From the NCBI GenBank assembly GCA_025667525.1, contig CM046874.1, positions 423,601,229-423,665,228 on the forward strand: a DNA stretch of 64,000 nucleotides. The letters run 5' to 3'. Made by a program: the position numbers and the translations under genes. The notes beneath the pieces were generated by a model. That model searched no databases, was not told the DNA's origin, and was given only the letters and a program-made list of their open reading frames with translations. Positions 11,937 to 24,814 of this stretch are shown here, piece after piece (within the stretch, counting starts at the first letter, position 1; each line of letters starts with the position of its first letter). Origin of the DNA: Glebionis coronaria. Its lineage: Eukaryota; Streptophyta; Magnoliopsida; Asterales; Asteraceae.

Positions 11937-14397
11937 CTTGGATTATATATATACATATGATGTAATTTTATTACATGATTGTTTGATGATTATTTTGATA
12001 TTTATACGAGGTATTTATACGACGTAGATTGCCACAAGGAACCCTAAATCCCCTAGTAAATTAATCGAAGCTATTCTCGTAGGAATTTTAGCTATCCTAG
12101 ATCTAAACCAAGTTGTGGATATTTATGATCCCAACAAATGGTTGATATTCGTAGAAATGTTGATATTAGTTGATTGTGATATTAAAGAAGAATTGGCGAG
12201 ATTAAATCTGATATCGATGTCATGACGATCTTTCCTTATAGAGTGGAGTTTGACAACACGTTACCACCTAGAAAGGTGTCATCTGATTCGTTGTCACCCA
12301 ATTCTTAAATTTGAGAATCGAAAGGGTGAATGTTGCACTTGAGGCTGTCAATGGAACCATTACCCAAAAGCCTCATGTCACTAGTACCTTTCCGAGAAGT
12401 CTAATTGAATGATCGAGTCATTTCATACTAGTGACTCATTTGATAATTATTGTTGTAAGAGATATAGGATTGGAAGTTACGTGTTGATCATATCGAGTTT
12501 TGTTGACCTATTAAGGTTTATGAATAAGGTTGTAAGTATTGGAGAATGAGGTAGGATATCGCATTGAGTATAAGTTGATTAAAACTTGAATAAAGTAAAA
12601 ATTTAACATGTATGGAATATGAGATTGTTAAGAGGAAGTCGTTAAGTCCTGTGACTGAATTACAAGGTTTTAATTGATTGTTGATTCGTGTTAAGGGTTG
12701 TTCCAAGGCCATTGTCCAATAATGAGGATGCCCAGTGTCCAGGAAATAAATTGAAGAAATCTTCTTCTGAATTGGGACCGATGGATCTTCCGGGACAGGT
12801 GGGACACCTAATGACTCTTGTAGGTTAGTATTCATTGTGGTATCTTTTAAAAATAATCCCTAACTTAACTGAGACATCAGTTGGTAGGATGAGTTCTTGG
12901 AATTGTATGACATAGTGACACGTAATGTGTTACGGTACAATTTTGACTTGTTTGTGATTAATGAAAAGACTACCTTTGATTGCTAAATTCTACATGTATC
13001 GATGATATCTATCTTTTCTTGCTTCTTCCTAATTCTCGCATTAGTGATGCAACCATTGAACAAGTACTCATATCGAATTGAGTTATGTTGTGAATTATTC
13101 TTTCTGAGCGCCATCGAGGTCATGAACCTCATGATTATTTGGCTAAAGCTCATTTCCTAGCATATTGTAGTTAGTTCTTGGTGAACAACTTTTCATCACT
13201 CTTTTGCAGATCACTTATTGTTTTTATAAGATAAAACAGTATCATTTGAGAAAATTGAATTTTCGTCACTATAAGGATTAATCAAAGTGAGATTTATAAG
13301 TGATTGTTATCGAAATAAAGTTGTTTATAGAACACCTTGGAAAACTTAATTGTTTTCATAACAAAGAAAATCTTTGTAAGTTTATTTTTGATTCTTATTT
13401 AAGAATTAAGCATGAAAATGTTTTTATTATAAACATGATGATAAAATTTTGACGAACTGAGTATTGCATCGTTAATCTTGAAATTGTATATAGTTGCGCG
13501 CCTACATACAATTTGGAATGGACCATGCAAGGCTGATTAGTAGTCACCATAAAACTGATTAATAAACACTACATTTTCTTTAAAGATTGTGAAAGATTAA
13601 ATTTTATGAGATCTGCAAGAAGTGAAAAATAGGGACATAGTGTTAGGGACACCTACATATGTGCCTGTAGCATCTATTCTTCTGAGTCGAATTTACTCAT
13701 TTGTGGAAATTGTCTTATTTGACAATTGACAATTCTTTCGTGTCCCATTCTCCCGTAGTGAGATTCTTAGGGAAAGTATCTGATTACCGAGTGTTGATAC
13801 CCGACTGGATGTATCGACGTTCCTATCATTTCATTTGATTTGATTCCATTTGAATGACCTGGGTAACGATCCGAGGAGCTTTCGAATGCGTACTTAAATT
13901 ATGCAAACATGGGATATATTCATATTCATTAAATTTTTTCGTCTGTATCTGATTTGAAATTCTCTCGCATAGATTATGCGTTAACCTTACTCTTTTAAGG
14001 TTAGTTATGTATCCTAATATCCTTGAATCTGTGAAGGATTATGTGTTATTATTAGTCTTTTCAGAAATTCACATCTTATCGACGACAATGAAACTGGAAA
14101 GTTAATAGTGCCAGTAGAATGGATTGATTGATTATGACATGACGACATTGTCTTAATTGATGGGAACTCAAGTAGAATTCCCCTAAATGATAAGATGTTG
14201 ATTATCAAAAGTGATCTAAATAATTCTTGATGGATGACCATATCCTGCATATAGACTTGAAATTATACCGTGAATGGTTGTGAATTAGTCATAGATATTA
14301 TAATCTAGAAAGAACCTAATATGAAGTTATTAAAAGATGTTTCTGTTATCTGAAACTTTAAGAAGGTATTTATTGGTGAATTACCTAGACTTTTGCC

Positions 14398-14915
14398 ATT
14401 AAGGCAAGTTGAAATTGGTATTGATTATATTCCCGGTGCTGCACCTGTGGCTTGTGCACTGTACGTCAGCACCATCTGAATTAAACGAATTACCCTACAA
14501 CTGAGAGAGTTGTATGAGAAGACTTTTATTCTACCAAGCTCGTCATCATGAAGAGCTATGGTGTTATCATTCCTTATATTTATTGTTTACCGTGAACTAG
14601 GTAAATTGACGATTAAAAATCTATATCCACTACCCAAAATGATAGATTTGTTCGATCATTTACAAGGTTCTAGCGTATATTCGAAGATTTGATCCACGGC
14701 ATGGTTATCATCAACTTCGCGTCCGCGAAAAAGATTATCTATTCCAATCACTACATCCGGTACTTGTAATGAACATTATGAGTTTCACGTTGGATTGACT
14801 AATACACATGTAGCATCCATAAATTTGATGAATCACGTGTGTAGGCTGTAATTCGATAAATTCATGCTTGTGATCATTAAGGACCATTTGTTTATTTATA
14901 AGAATAAGAATAAGT
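14398..14915 (+). pseudogene. Reverse transcriptase relic, element B
   Basis: Readable in order are IDYIPGAAPVA (about 14420), QLRELYEK (about 14500), [17 protein letters not shown] (about 14590), LFDHLQGS (about 14650) and, at the catalytic position, IIKDHLFIYKN (about 14875) where an aspartate pair is expected. Stops and single-base losses interrupt it, notably a lost base in TACGTCAGCACC (14463). Several of these lesions are identical in element D. Confidence 0.9.
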
Positions 14916-15919
14916 TAATAATTATTTGTAGAATGCCTTGAGTCGGCCGAGTAGTGAAAGACTTAATCCTTTACATTATTTGACCGTGTGATGAATAGAA
15001 AATGGAATATATTGACTCTTCAAAAATTAAGAGCCCTTTTAAGACTTTGGGTTTTACCAAAAAGAAAGTGCAAATATGTTTTGACAAATGTTTTATCAAA
15101 AGGATTTTTAAGGAATCATTCCTTATAACTAAAACATTTAACTAAACTTCTGTTTAGGGGTAAATGTTTGTGTATACCTCAAGACAACCTAAGAGGGATA
15201 GAGGAAACCGTTAAACCATGACTTAAAATTTGAAATGACAATTTTTGCTTTTCAACTAAGAAAATTTTTACCAAAGAATAAACGAAGGTTTTTCGAACAT
15301 TTACGGATCTTACTAATTATTTCCGATAAATCAACAAAAATCGTGTTAATTAAATTCAAATTTATTTTGAACATTTTTATATAATTGGACAAATTGAGAA
15401 AATTTAAAAACTTTTTGCGTTTACGTTTCATAAAAATTAAATATTTATTATTTAATTACTTGTAGTAATTATCGACGCTTTAAACATCGGATCGAGCAAA
15501 ACTGATAAAAACAATAGTTGAGATAGAACAAAAACATAGAAATATGAAGAAAGAATTTTCGAATAAATACGGTCATGATATTTATTCCATCTAGAAAAGT
15601 GAAAGTAATTACTGACACAATATATAGGAAGGATAAAGAATCAATTAGGATGTGTTTCTTAATAATGACTGTGCAAAATAAATTGCCGAACAATATAAAA
15701 ATAAACGATGCTTGTAAGAAGGATAATATAGATAATAAAAAGGGGTTCGCGGCTAATATGAACCATTAGAATTGAGAAACCAATGGTGTTAAATGTATAA
15801 AAGGACACTTGTAATTGCCTAAATATGGAGATTTTGAGATTTAGTTATGTTAGAATCTTATAAGATTAAGTATTCTATTCATGTCATTTCTGACTAAATG
15901 TATCTTTATCTGAAGAAGT

Positions 15920-16210
15920 TGTACTAATGGCAAATTATGAAGGCAGACATTGCCTCAGACATTAGTAAACGTCTAGCTATTGCAAAGGTCATCATCTGAA
16001 TTTGATTCGATTTCGGTCATCGTCGACAAACTGACCAAATCTGCTAATATCATTCCTGTTAATGATAGATTCTCGATGAAGAAATTGACTCTTTTGTATT
16101 TAAAAGAGTTGTGTAAACTTAGTGTGCCGTATCAATCATCTCTATCAAGATCCTCGCTTCGCATCGAATATCTAGAGATTTGCTCAGAAGTCATTGAGAA
16201 CGAATCTTGA
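15920..16210 (+). pseudogene. Integrase core relic with an internal deletion, element B
   Basis: MKADIASDISKRLAIAKV (from about 15938) matches the region after the integrase zinc finger. It runs straight into FDSISVIVDKLTKSA (about 16000-16045), the start of the catalytic core, with about 50 residues missing between. The frame then stays open to 16209 (EICSEVIENES). The same junction, GCAAAGGTCATCATCTGAA, occurs in element D. Confidence 0.88.
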
Positions 16211-17087
16211 TGGGAGTACTGTGTACCACCCCAATCAAAGGGACGAGGTAAAGTAACGATACAAAATACTATAAGTGTTGTTTTATGTTTGAATGATTGA
16301 CCTTTGGTAATAAACTGTAAAATCGTTTTCCTTTGGAGAGATTATCATTGATAATTATCTTATTAGGATCAAGATCGAATCTTGTTAGGATCTAAACATA
16401 AGAGCATCTGTAAGCAGGAGTTGGGATGAAGACACCCGACATACACCCATTGTGAGTTGGACATGTCTTTTAGGTTTAAGGTTTCCTATGATGGCGAACC
16501 TAACCTTGCAAAATACCCAACCCGCGATACTTGAAATGATTGTTGAAATTAGGATCTGATTATTGACTGCCAGTAGTGGGCAGGAGGTTATATGAATATG
16601 AAATGTAGATCTTGAATTGCAGGATGGGTAGCGAAGTTATGCCAAAAAATTTCACCATAGAAGATGAATTGAAGATCTGAAAGATCATGGGAATTAAGTC
16701 CCCGTTGTATGGGACCATTGAGATGATGTAAAAGTTGGTTTGAAAGGCATATAAGATGGATCTACCCTATGACTTCAAGAGCTGCATGAATTATATTTCG
16801 TATATCGAACTTGATAAAATGTCTATCAAGTGAGAATCTGATCACTTCTTGATGAAGTTTAGATCGGCGAAAAAGTTGCATTCATCAAAAACCCGTGAAC
16901 ATCATGGATAGAGAAAGTAAGTCAACATTAAGCCTGATCTTATTCTCGTAGTTATGTTTGATGAAACTCGCGTATTGTAATGAATTACACTTGTGAGAAA
17001 AGACCGAATGTGGAGGAAATACCCACATGGCTTTAACTCTATAAGAAGCGAATAGTAAGATAAGATGATCTTTGAGGACAAAGATCC

Positions 17088-17104
17088 TGTTTAGGGGTAA
17101 ATAC
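17088..17104 (+). other. Polypurine tract, element B
   Basis: GTTTAGGGGTAAATAC precedes the 3' LTR, after a GAGGACAAAGATCCT inverted-repeat-like word. Element D has the same arrangement on the minus strand (53340-53360). Confidence 0.75.
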
Positions 17105-20100
17105 TGTGACAATCCGTCAATTTATGGTTTATATTTTATTCTTAATATTTAATTGAAAACGTTATTTTAATGTTATAATATGAACTCACTTATTTTTGGG
17201 AAGAAATTTGGATTTACGTCTTGAAGTAGCATCGACTACTTCTAAACCGGAGGATTCTACGTTACGTGCTTACGTTTACATACACCGTTTTGGTGACAGT
17301 CCGACATTTCAGAAAATAAATTTATCCATGAATATTACTTTGAGATTTTAAATTTGTGTTGGTTCATAAACTCACAAATTTACGAGAAGAGATTAGGACT
17401 TACGTGAATAATTTAACGTCCTTTACGACTAAACCAGATACCTTAGGATTACGTATTTATGTTTTTGAACTCCGTTTTTTATGAGACAATTTTTATTAGA
17501 TTCGTTTTGTGTCGTTGATTCATAATTTATAAAAAAACGTTTTTCGTAAAACGACCCGAGGGCACGTAAATCGAGGAAACTAGAATCGAGGAATACCCGT
17601 AAATTTGTGGGATGAGACAAAACAAGTTTTGCCCCACCCCACTAATATGGGATGGCAACATGTAAGCTACCACACCATTAGGTGTCAAAACTTCACAAGG
17701 AAGCTTGCACACTTGTTGCTTAAAGCTTAACTTGTAAGCTATACACCACAAAACCACTTGCAACAAACCATTTCTCACATTCAACTCATGAAAACTACCA
17801 TAAACACTCTCCTCTCTCTCCAAAATTCGTCCAAGAACCACCCCTAATCACCCTCATTTGATCAAATTCAACCATAAAATCTTATGTTATTCATGCATAA
17901 GATGAAGAACCTTTGAAGCGTTGAATATTGGAGGTGATTTGGTGATGTTCAAGGGCTGATTTCTACAATAAGTTTATAAGTATTGGTGGTCTTGAAGATT
18001 GGTGTTGATCTATCACAAGTTTCTCAACAAAAATCCAAGCCTTGATGAATACCTACATAATCTTGGTGGTATAAAGATTGTTCTCCCTATCCTCTTGTTA
18101 TTTTAATTATGTAATCATTTATTTTCTTTCTTATTGTATATGTATATGATGAATATATGATGATAAAAATGTTGTGTGGGGATCAAGTGTTGATAAATAT
18201 GATTAAAAAGATGAAAAACCCTAAGAAACAAGGCTAAAATCTTGCTTAAATTGTTGGCTGTACAAAAACAGTAAGTAACCAAGTTATAAACTGATAAAAT
18301 TGCATGGTAGAATCCATTTACAGTAAGTGTTAGATGTCATACACATGTGAGAGTTGGACATGCAATGGAATCATCAAAATGAGTGAGATATGATCAAAAC
18401 AAGATGAGTGTACCAATCTGAATAGTCTGTTTTGTAGGGACTGTTAAGGATAGTTAGACATGGAATGAGCAGTAGCTATAACTAACTTATTCGTAGCACA
18501 TAATATGAAGTTTATTCCATCCAAAAATGAGCTTCTATCTCCTTATAGAACTCAAGATATGATAAAAATGGTGAAGATGAAACAAAAAATCAGATTTTGA
18601 AGAATTAATGTTTAATAGTATTATATAAGCACTCAAACTAATATAGTATAAAATGTGAATTAAAACCCACTAACTTATAAATTTCATTTATATAAACATG
18701 TATAAGGTTAAATAAATGGACACTTTATAAAAATGGTAGTTGAATAAGATTTATAAGTTATAAAAACTATAAACATGATTTTTACGACTTTTTCAGCTAT
18801 TACCGTAAAATTAACGTTTTTCGCCAATTAAAACTTAGACGATCAAACCCGTCTAATGTAAAGTTTTTAAAAGTCATATACTGATATACAAGTACCTAAT
18901 ACAAGTAAAAACCGATAAAACTTGAACTATATGACATACGGACATTAACGAGCTAAGTTAGCATATTGGAGTAATAATTTAACTAAATAAGTTAAACACT
19001 TATAAAAAATTACTTATTGGGCTTAACCCATTTGGGCCCAACTTGTAAAGTATTAATACTGATAATACAAGTATAAAATGGATTAATACAAGTTAAAGAA
19101 CTTATAATAAGCTTATTGGACTTAAAATATGTAAATAGGTAAAACTAGTAAGAAGTTACCAACACATAAACACTAAAATGAGTAAAAATGTATAAACCCA
19201 CTTGATCATCATCATATATATAAAGTCATCATATATATACATAATTGTTATTTTGATAAAGTCATTGGACAAAAGTCTAAGAAAAGTATTATTTGTCTAG
19301 GTTTCCGTGATTGAAGCACGTACTGTACATCTGAATTGTCGATAACCCGCTTTCCCACATCAACGTGAGTTCATAGCCTCGCACTCTTTTAAATGTTTTA
19401 TGAAATATTTGATAAACCCGCGAGGGAGATAACATGTTAGTTTTTATGAAATAGGACACTAGTTGTCCCAATTGTTTGTTTATTGATTAGGACCCGGATG
19501 ATTGTATGACCCGATGAATGATTATATGACCCGATAGATGAAATAAAATGGATTATTCAAGTTAGGTTATGTCACTAAAAGTCCCATTAGCATGAATTGT
19601 GAACTACCGAGATTTGGTAGACGCTTATGCATATAATAGTACTATTTGGGGACGATCACCCAGTTCCCGCCTTGACGGTTGATCCCCGTCGTGCCACATT
19701 GATTGGTAAGCGAATTTATGTGTGAGAAGATTTACACAAGCGTGATGATTGTGACGACACGCTAATTTAGATGGGCAAATGAGTTTCGGGTTAGCTACCC
19801 GTTGTTTGTTGTAGTAAGGTAACAATGTCATGCGGCTTATAATAATCCAATTAACGAAATACTGCTATACGCACCGAATTACAATATATTGCCTGACTAG
19901 CAATACGGGGTCATATTATTGATATTATGTTTGTGTATTGGTTTTACATAACCATATTTATATAACGGTTTTTATTTAACTCTACACGACGTTATAAAAA
20001 CGTATTGTATGATATTCTTACGACACTGGTTCGTATAATGATTTTGAAGGCGAAAGCCTATATTATGATTTTGATAAGGATTTGTATAAAATGACTTTGG

Positions 20101-20505
20101 CTATTTTATGGCCTATTACAATGATTTGTACAAAATGATTTTCGGTAATAATTTTATACCGATGTTATATTGATGGATTTTATTAAACTCTATGAATTCA
20201 CTCGGCGTTATCGCTGACCTTTTCTTTTAACATGTTTTATCTCAGGTACTTGAAGGTAATTCTCGGGAAGACAACAAAGAATTCATGGCCCGTACTTAAA
20301 TAACAATTTCCATTCAAATGCTTTGTAAAACTTGTATGAAATACAATGACTTGGGACCTATGTAAATTTGATATTTATGAATGGAAATGCTTTATTAATA
20401 AACGACGCGATTTTTATGCGTTGTCTATGATGGGAGTAATGTGCTATCCCGTAACACCAACGAGTCTTCCGCTGTATTGAATTGTGTAAATTTGGGGGTG
20501 TTACA
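17105..20505 (+). mobile_element. 3' LTR of element B
   Basis: It is 3401 bp, starts TGTGACAATCC and ends TTACA, and is followed by the second TTTGG target copy. It differs from the 5' LTR by scattered substitutions and a 14-bp indel near 17577. Confidence 0.95.
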
Positions 20506-20510
20506 TTTGG

Positions 20511-21128
20511 TGTTACTGTTGCTGGGTCACGAAAGAAAAAAAAAGCTGGTCTTGTTTGTTGTTGACGCAAAAAAAAGGAGGACATTCATAGTGGTGATTT
20601 TTGGATTATAGTAGATTTAATAAGTGTTTTAGATGTCTTGGTGCTGAAATTATATCTTGTTTTTTCCTTACGGGTGATTTTCTTGTTGCTTACGATTATT
20701 TTGATGTTGTCAATAATGATATTGATGCCACTGTCTTAAATTTTAGCAAAGTAAAATTCTTTAGTTTTCTTGATGAACATTTAGTTTGAACATTTGTTGA
20801 CGTACTGTAAGTTATTTCTTAACTTTTGGAATTGGTTGGGCTAGTGAGCCCAATCAACTTTGCAAACTAGATGCTAAAATGGTATTATGAGTGTTAATTT
20901 GTGTGTGTTGTTGTTAACCTTCTATTGTTGCTATTGCATTATTTTATTTCCTTTAACAAGTTTGAATTTGGTAGTTTATTTTTATGATTAAGGTTATTAT
21001 TATTTGATGAATGATGATGTTGCTATGGGGGTATATTATTGTTGTTGTCTGTTGTTGAAGTTGTGATGTGTTGGTTGTTCTAAAATGGTTAAAACAAACA
21101 GCATTAATGAATTTTCGTTAGTAAAAAT
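20511..21128. other. Spacer, right flank of element B
   Basis: This continues the sequence broken at 8288. It has A-rich runs near 20535-20580 and one 62-codon frame at 20601-20786 without recognisable similarity. I see nothing that I can call functional. Confidence 0.5.
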
Positions 21129-21224
21129 ATTTAGGGCAGAGGGGATTCGAACCCCTGGCATCTCGGAACCAAACTCAACACCTTAGTTAACACCCATTCA
21201 ACCATCTACTCTAGTGTTAGTTTC
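21129..21224 (-). repeat. tRNA-derived SINE head
   Basis: On the minus strand a TGGTTGAATGG stretch fits the Pol III A box. A perfect B box GGTTCGAATCC lies inside a T-arm-like CAGGGGTTCGAATCCCCTC (21132-21155). The 5' acceptor strand that would pair with CTGCCC is absent, so this is not a working tRNA gene. Confidence 0.6.
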
Positions 21225-22172
21225 TTGTTATGGTTTCTTTTAGTTTTTATTTAAACCTTGTTTTTCCTTTAGCTTATTACTCTTAGAAAGCTTATTTACC
21301 ATCTTATCCGAGCTTATAATCTGGGGTTCTATTTTTATTAGCTTTTAAATAGTGTTTAGCATTTTCAGAAATTTTTTGAATTTTTAATAAAATTGTTTAA
21401 TATTTTTAATCATTTAATTAGTTTAAATTCGTATTTAATTCATAAAAAGTTATTTAAAAGTCAAAAAAAGGTAATTCTTTTTTCTATAATTTTATTTTGT
21501 CATTTAGGATCTATGAAAATTAGGTTTGATTTTGTAGGATTTAAATTTGATTATTTAGCTTTTAGTCGTGTTTTATCGTTAATTAGTTTTGCCTTTGCTT
21601 TGTTCCCATAAACGTTTTAGGTTTCTCGATGCCTTTTTATGCTTTCCCTTAGTTTAGGTTTTATTTCTCGCTCTTTGTATTACTTATTAAAAAATTTTAG
21701 TCGATTTTACGTTTCGATTCACGCGTAACGCGTTTTACGACGTAGGACCGTTTTTAGCTAAATCTGTCTTACATTTTCTTTTCTTTTCACTTTTCAAAAG
21801 CGTAAATAACTCAATTAAATACGTCTATATTTCTTGGCTCAAACACCATACCTCCTTGAGATCAAACTCAACGATGAGTATTCGCGTTTTTCACAAAACG
21901 TGATACTTAATACTTACCCGCTTTTGTCGCTTTTTTTTCCTAAAATAAAGTGTACAAAAATACTAGATCAAGATTCTCTAAGAATCTGATGATAGTGATC
22001 AATTATGAGTAAACCTGAAGTCGTATAGATGCTTTATAAACATTAAGTTTTGTAGCCATTTATATCTTAAATTCAAGATAGTTCTTGTTTGATGAGTTGC
22101 GAGGTTAAGATATGAATTTATTTGAGAATATCGGTAGAGGGACCGAAGGTTAAATCTCGGGGCGATGTATCT
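21225..22172. other. AT-rich DNA, probably decayed retroelement interior
   Basis: There is no recognisable domain. A 72-codon frame at 21393-21608 has low-complexity hydrophobic composition. Its right border is a polypurine tract and LTR start (22173-22187), so the stretch is plausibly the decayed 3' interior of that element. Confidence 0.4.
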
Positions 22173-22440
22173 AAAAGGAGGGGATACTGTGACAACTGTG
22201 GTTTTGACGAGTTAGTTGTCACCCGTTGACTTCTATTTATGTGTTAGATTGTGTGAACACTTTGTTTTATGTGTTTTTTATGTGTGGTATTGTGAAGGTG
22301 AATAAACGAAAAGAGGTACATGATTTGTAAATCATGATACGGGTTGGAAATGGAATTTGATGAAATAAAATCAAGAGTGAACTGCGTGGAAGTTTAAATG
22401 TCGTTTTTATAATTTTACTTATACGTATTTTATGTGTATG
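22173..22440 (+). mobile_element. Fragment of an older LTR retrotransposon (polypurine tract and LTR start)
   Basis: AAAAGGAGGGGATAC (about 22171-22185) is followed by TGTGACAACTGTGG, the form of a polypurine tract and LTR start, preceded by CTCGGGGCGATG. The LTR runs only to about 22440, where a (TA)n tract and a Helitron end interrupt it. No partner LTR is in the window. Confidence 0.6.

Positions 22441-22442
<2 letters not shown>

Positions 22443-22495
<53 letters not shown>
22443..22495. repeat. (TA)n microsatellite
   Basis: About 53 bp of pure TA ends exactly at a Helitron terminus. Helitrons insert between A and T, so the tract is the likely target. Confidence 0.95.
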
Positions 22496-22496
<1 letters not shown>

Positions 22497-22645
22497 TAGT
22501 GGCAAAACCCGTCCGATGGACGGGTATGACTTTTGATCGTCGTTTAACTTTTTTCTGTTTAGTAAATATTTGTTTATACCCGTCTTATTGACGGGTATCA
22601 CTTTCGGTTGTCGTTTAATTATTTTTTGTAAATATATGTGTTTAT
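22496..22645 (-). mobile_element. Helitron 3' end with duplicated terminal hairpin
   Basis: On the minus strand the sequence ends in a CCCGTCC/GGACGGG hairpin (22509-22525), about eight bases, then CTAG next to T: the Helitron 3' signature. A second copy of the hairpin and the text after it (ACCCGTCTTATTGACGGGT) lies about 75 bp inward, and a weaker GCCCG/CGGGC hairpin at about 22855. The 5' end was not found, so the element length is unknown. Confidence 0.72.
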
Positions 22646-23131
22646 TTTTTTGTATGGTTGTCTTTTAATTTATAATGAGTCGTGACGACTAATAAAAAGA
22701 TACTTACAAATCTATGCAATTTAAAGACGATTAGCAAGTTTTACTTATTTGGGATCGAAGTAGTGAATGAATTCATAAAATGTCCGTGAAAAGAAAAATA
22801 TAAGTCCTTATAAAATCTCGCTAATCGCAAGTCTCTTTTTAGTTAGTAGATAAGCCCGCTTGATAAACGGGCAATATCAATAAGTTCATGTTATTCATAA
22901 TCCTCAAAGGAAAAAACATTCAAATTTATAGTTAGAAGGAAAAAAACTTATAATCGGTCAATAACATCACAGCTTAGCACCTTTCTTTCTCTTTACTCAT
23001 GGATTATGTATGAATCTTCACTTCCATTTGCTAACCATGTATATAACTATCTTCGTGTAATTACTATGTAAAACACTATTTTTAAATGTGCCAAACATGT
23101 CAATAATTATCATAATGACATTATTTATGTT
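22646..23131. other. AT-rich DNA, probable Helitron interior
   Basis: No coding signal or RNA gene is seen. The third hairpin (about 22855-22876) is the only structure. Confidence 0.4.
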
Positions 23132-23582
23132 TAGGGGTATCAATATATTTCCAACCCGACCCGAGCATATTTCAGTCGAGTTACTCGGGTTCAAATTTCA
23201 ATTCGGGTTAGTCGGATCAACCCGACTAACTCAAATTCGAGATTGGGTCAGACATCGGATAGAAAACTTATGTCTAATTCGGGTTCGGATCAACCTGAAT
23301 AATTTTTTTTTACTTTTTCTTAGTTTTTATATTTAAATTTAATACCATTTCCATTAAAAAAGAGTGAAAAAAGTTTTTTTTATATTTTACCCGAATTCGG
23401 GTTGGGCCGAACCCGAAACCGAATTTATCCGACTCGGCTAAACCCGATCCGAATAGAATCGAACCCGAGTAACACGAGTTCAAATCGGGTCGGGTTCGGG
23501 TAACTTATTTTTAGAATTGACTTGTATCTAACCTGACCTGATTGACCCGAACCGGACCAACCCGACCCAACTCCCACCCCTA
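23132..23582. mobile_element. hAT-like MITE rich in CCCGA words
   Basis: Ends read TAGGGGT... and ...ACCCCTA. The 8 bp outside (TTTATGTT, 23124-23131; CTTATCTT, 23583-23590) match at six of eight positions, as expected for an aged hAT duplication. The interior is dense in CCCGA/TCGGG words that can fold back over most of its length. There is no coding capacity. The family assignment is tentative. Confidence 0.5.
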
Positions 23583-23789
23583 CTTATCTTCATACAAATT
23601 TAAAAATCGAATTTTTATCTTTAGTACAGGTGCCAATTTAAATCCACACCTTAGAAATGTGATTTTGGTTCAGTTACCTAAACAAATAAAACGCGGTTAA
23701 TTGTTATGTAAAGTCTAATTTTGATTCATAAAATCTCGTGTTATAAATGTAAGAACTGGACACTATAGTAATCAAAATTCTATTTAGAT

Positions 23790-24325
23790 TTGCTTTACTA
23801 AAATAACAACTAAACAGCCTATTATGATGACAAAAAGAGCAACCATACAAGCCCTTTTGACCGAAAAAACTACAACAAAACTGCCCTTTTTTGACATAAA
23901 AACAGCAACCAAACAACCGTTTTGACGAACAAAATCAGCAACCAAACAACCCATTTTTACGATCAAAAATCAGCAACCAAAGATGCCCATTTCGGAAAGG
24001 AAAAAGTGCAACCAAACAACACGTTTAGACGACCAAAATCAGCAATCAAATAGCCCGTTTTTATGACCAAAATCAGCAACCAAGCAGCCCATTTTGACGA
24101 TCAAAATCAGCAACCAAATATGCCCATTAGCAAATGAAAAAGTGCAACCAATAGCCTGTTTAGACGACAAAAATCAGCAATCCAATAGCCCGCTTTGAAG
24201 ACGAAAATCAGCAATCAAATAGTTTGTTTTGACGACCAAAATCAGCAACTAAACATACCTACTTGTCAAGAAAAAAAGTGCAACCAAACCACCACGTTTT
24301 GACAACAAAATTCAGTCACCGAACA
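23790..24325. repeat. 34-bp minisatellite with 136-bp higher-order unit
   Basis: About 15 diverged units of the type GACCAAAATCAGCAACCAAA + CAGCCCATTTT run head to tail. A variant monomer containing AAAAAGTGCAACC recurs at 24001, 24137 and 24273, exactly 136 bp apart, which is four monomers. Reading frames across the array are repetitive by-products. Confidence 0.88.
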
Positions 24326-24814
24326 ACTCGTTTTGACACGAGAAAACAAAAATGAAACAATCCTAATACACATTAAAAAATAGATATTTTAAGAGTTGCT
24401 AATGATTAAATAAGTAGATCACTAATATTCATCTTATCGTTTCAGATAGCATACTACAAAATGCACACAAGCATCTCCATCACTTTGCATAACTTGTTGT
24501 CGTAAACATCAGTTATGTAAACAAATGATAATATTGAAAGGATGGGAACGTGTATGTTGGTCGACCTAAGTTACCCACATCTAAATTTTTTAGTTATCAG
24601 TTTAGTTGAAGAAAAAAACATTTAGAGGTTTTTGGATATGATATCCTGTAAACTCTTTGTAGACTTTCTCGGTCTTTATTTCCCCTCTAGTAAGCCGCAA
24701 AAGCCTGAAAATATTTCAATAGTATAAGTTAATGATTCTCACGTGAGTTGTGTGAATATGGATAGTCGGGCAACAATAATATTGACCAAAAAAGACTAAA
24801 CTTTATGCATATAC
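24326..24814. other. Spacer and likely eS6 intron remnant
   Basis: Directly after the eS6 exon fragment (minus strand) comes GTATATGC, a plausible intron start. On the minus strand a TATTTTCAG acceptor-like site lies near 24700, but the sequence after it does not read as the next eS6 exon. Nothing else is recognised. Confidence 0.4.

Larger units (their letters stand above)
8289..20505 (+). mobile_element. Complete LTR retrotransposon B, non-autonomous, 12.2 kb
   Basis: Two long LTRs (8289-11675 and 17105-20505) start TGTGACAATCC and end GTGTTACA. They flank 5.4 kb with a PBS at the left and a polypurine tract at the right. The 5-bp duplication TTTGG lies at 8284-8288 and 20506-20510, so both ends are original. 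The internal part holds reverse transcriptase and integrase relics in Ty3/gypsy order but no usable frame. In sampled stretches the LTRs differ by roughly 2-3%, far less than the damage in pol would suggest. Element D (49904-62305) is a second member of the family. Confidence 0.95.

Noticed and set aside
21129..21224. Functional tRNA gene
   Set aside because: The B box and T arm are perfect, but the acceptor stem has no 5' partner and the D and anticodon arms do not fold.
23704..23966. Cysteine- and valine-rich minus-strand frames
   Set aside because: They arise from the 34-bp minisatellite. Two frames show the same pattern and the unit length is not a multiple of three.
24600..24720. Next eS6 exon after the TATTTTCAG site
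   Set aside because: None of the three frames after the site gives the expected lysine-rich eS6 continuation convincingly.
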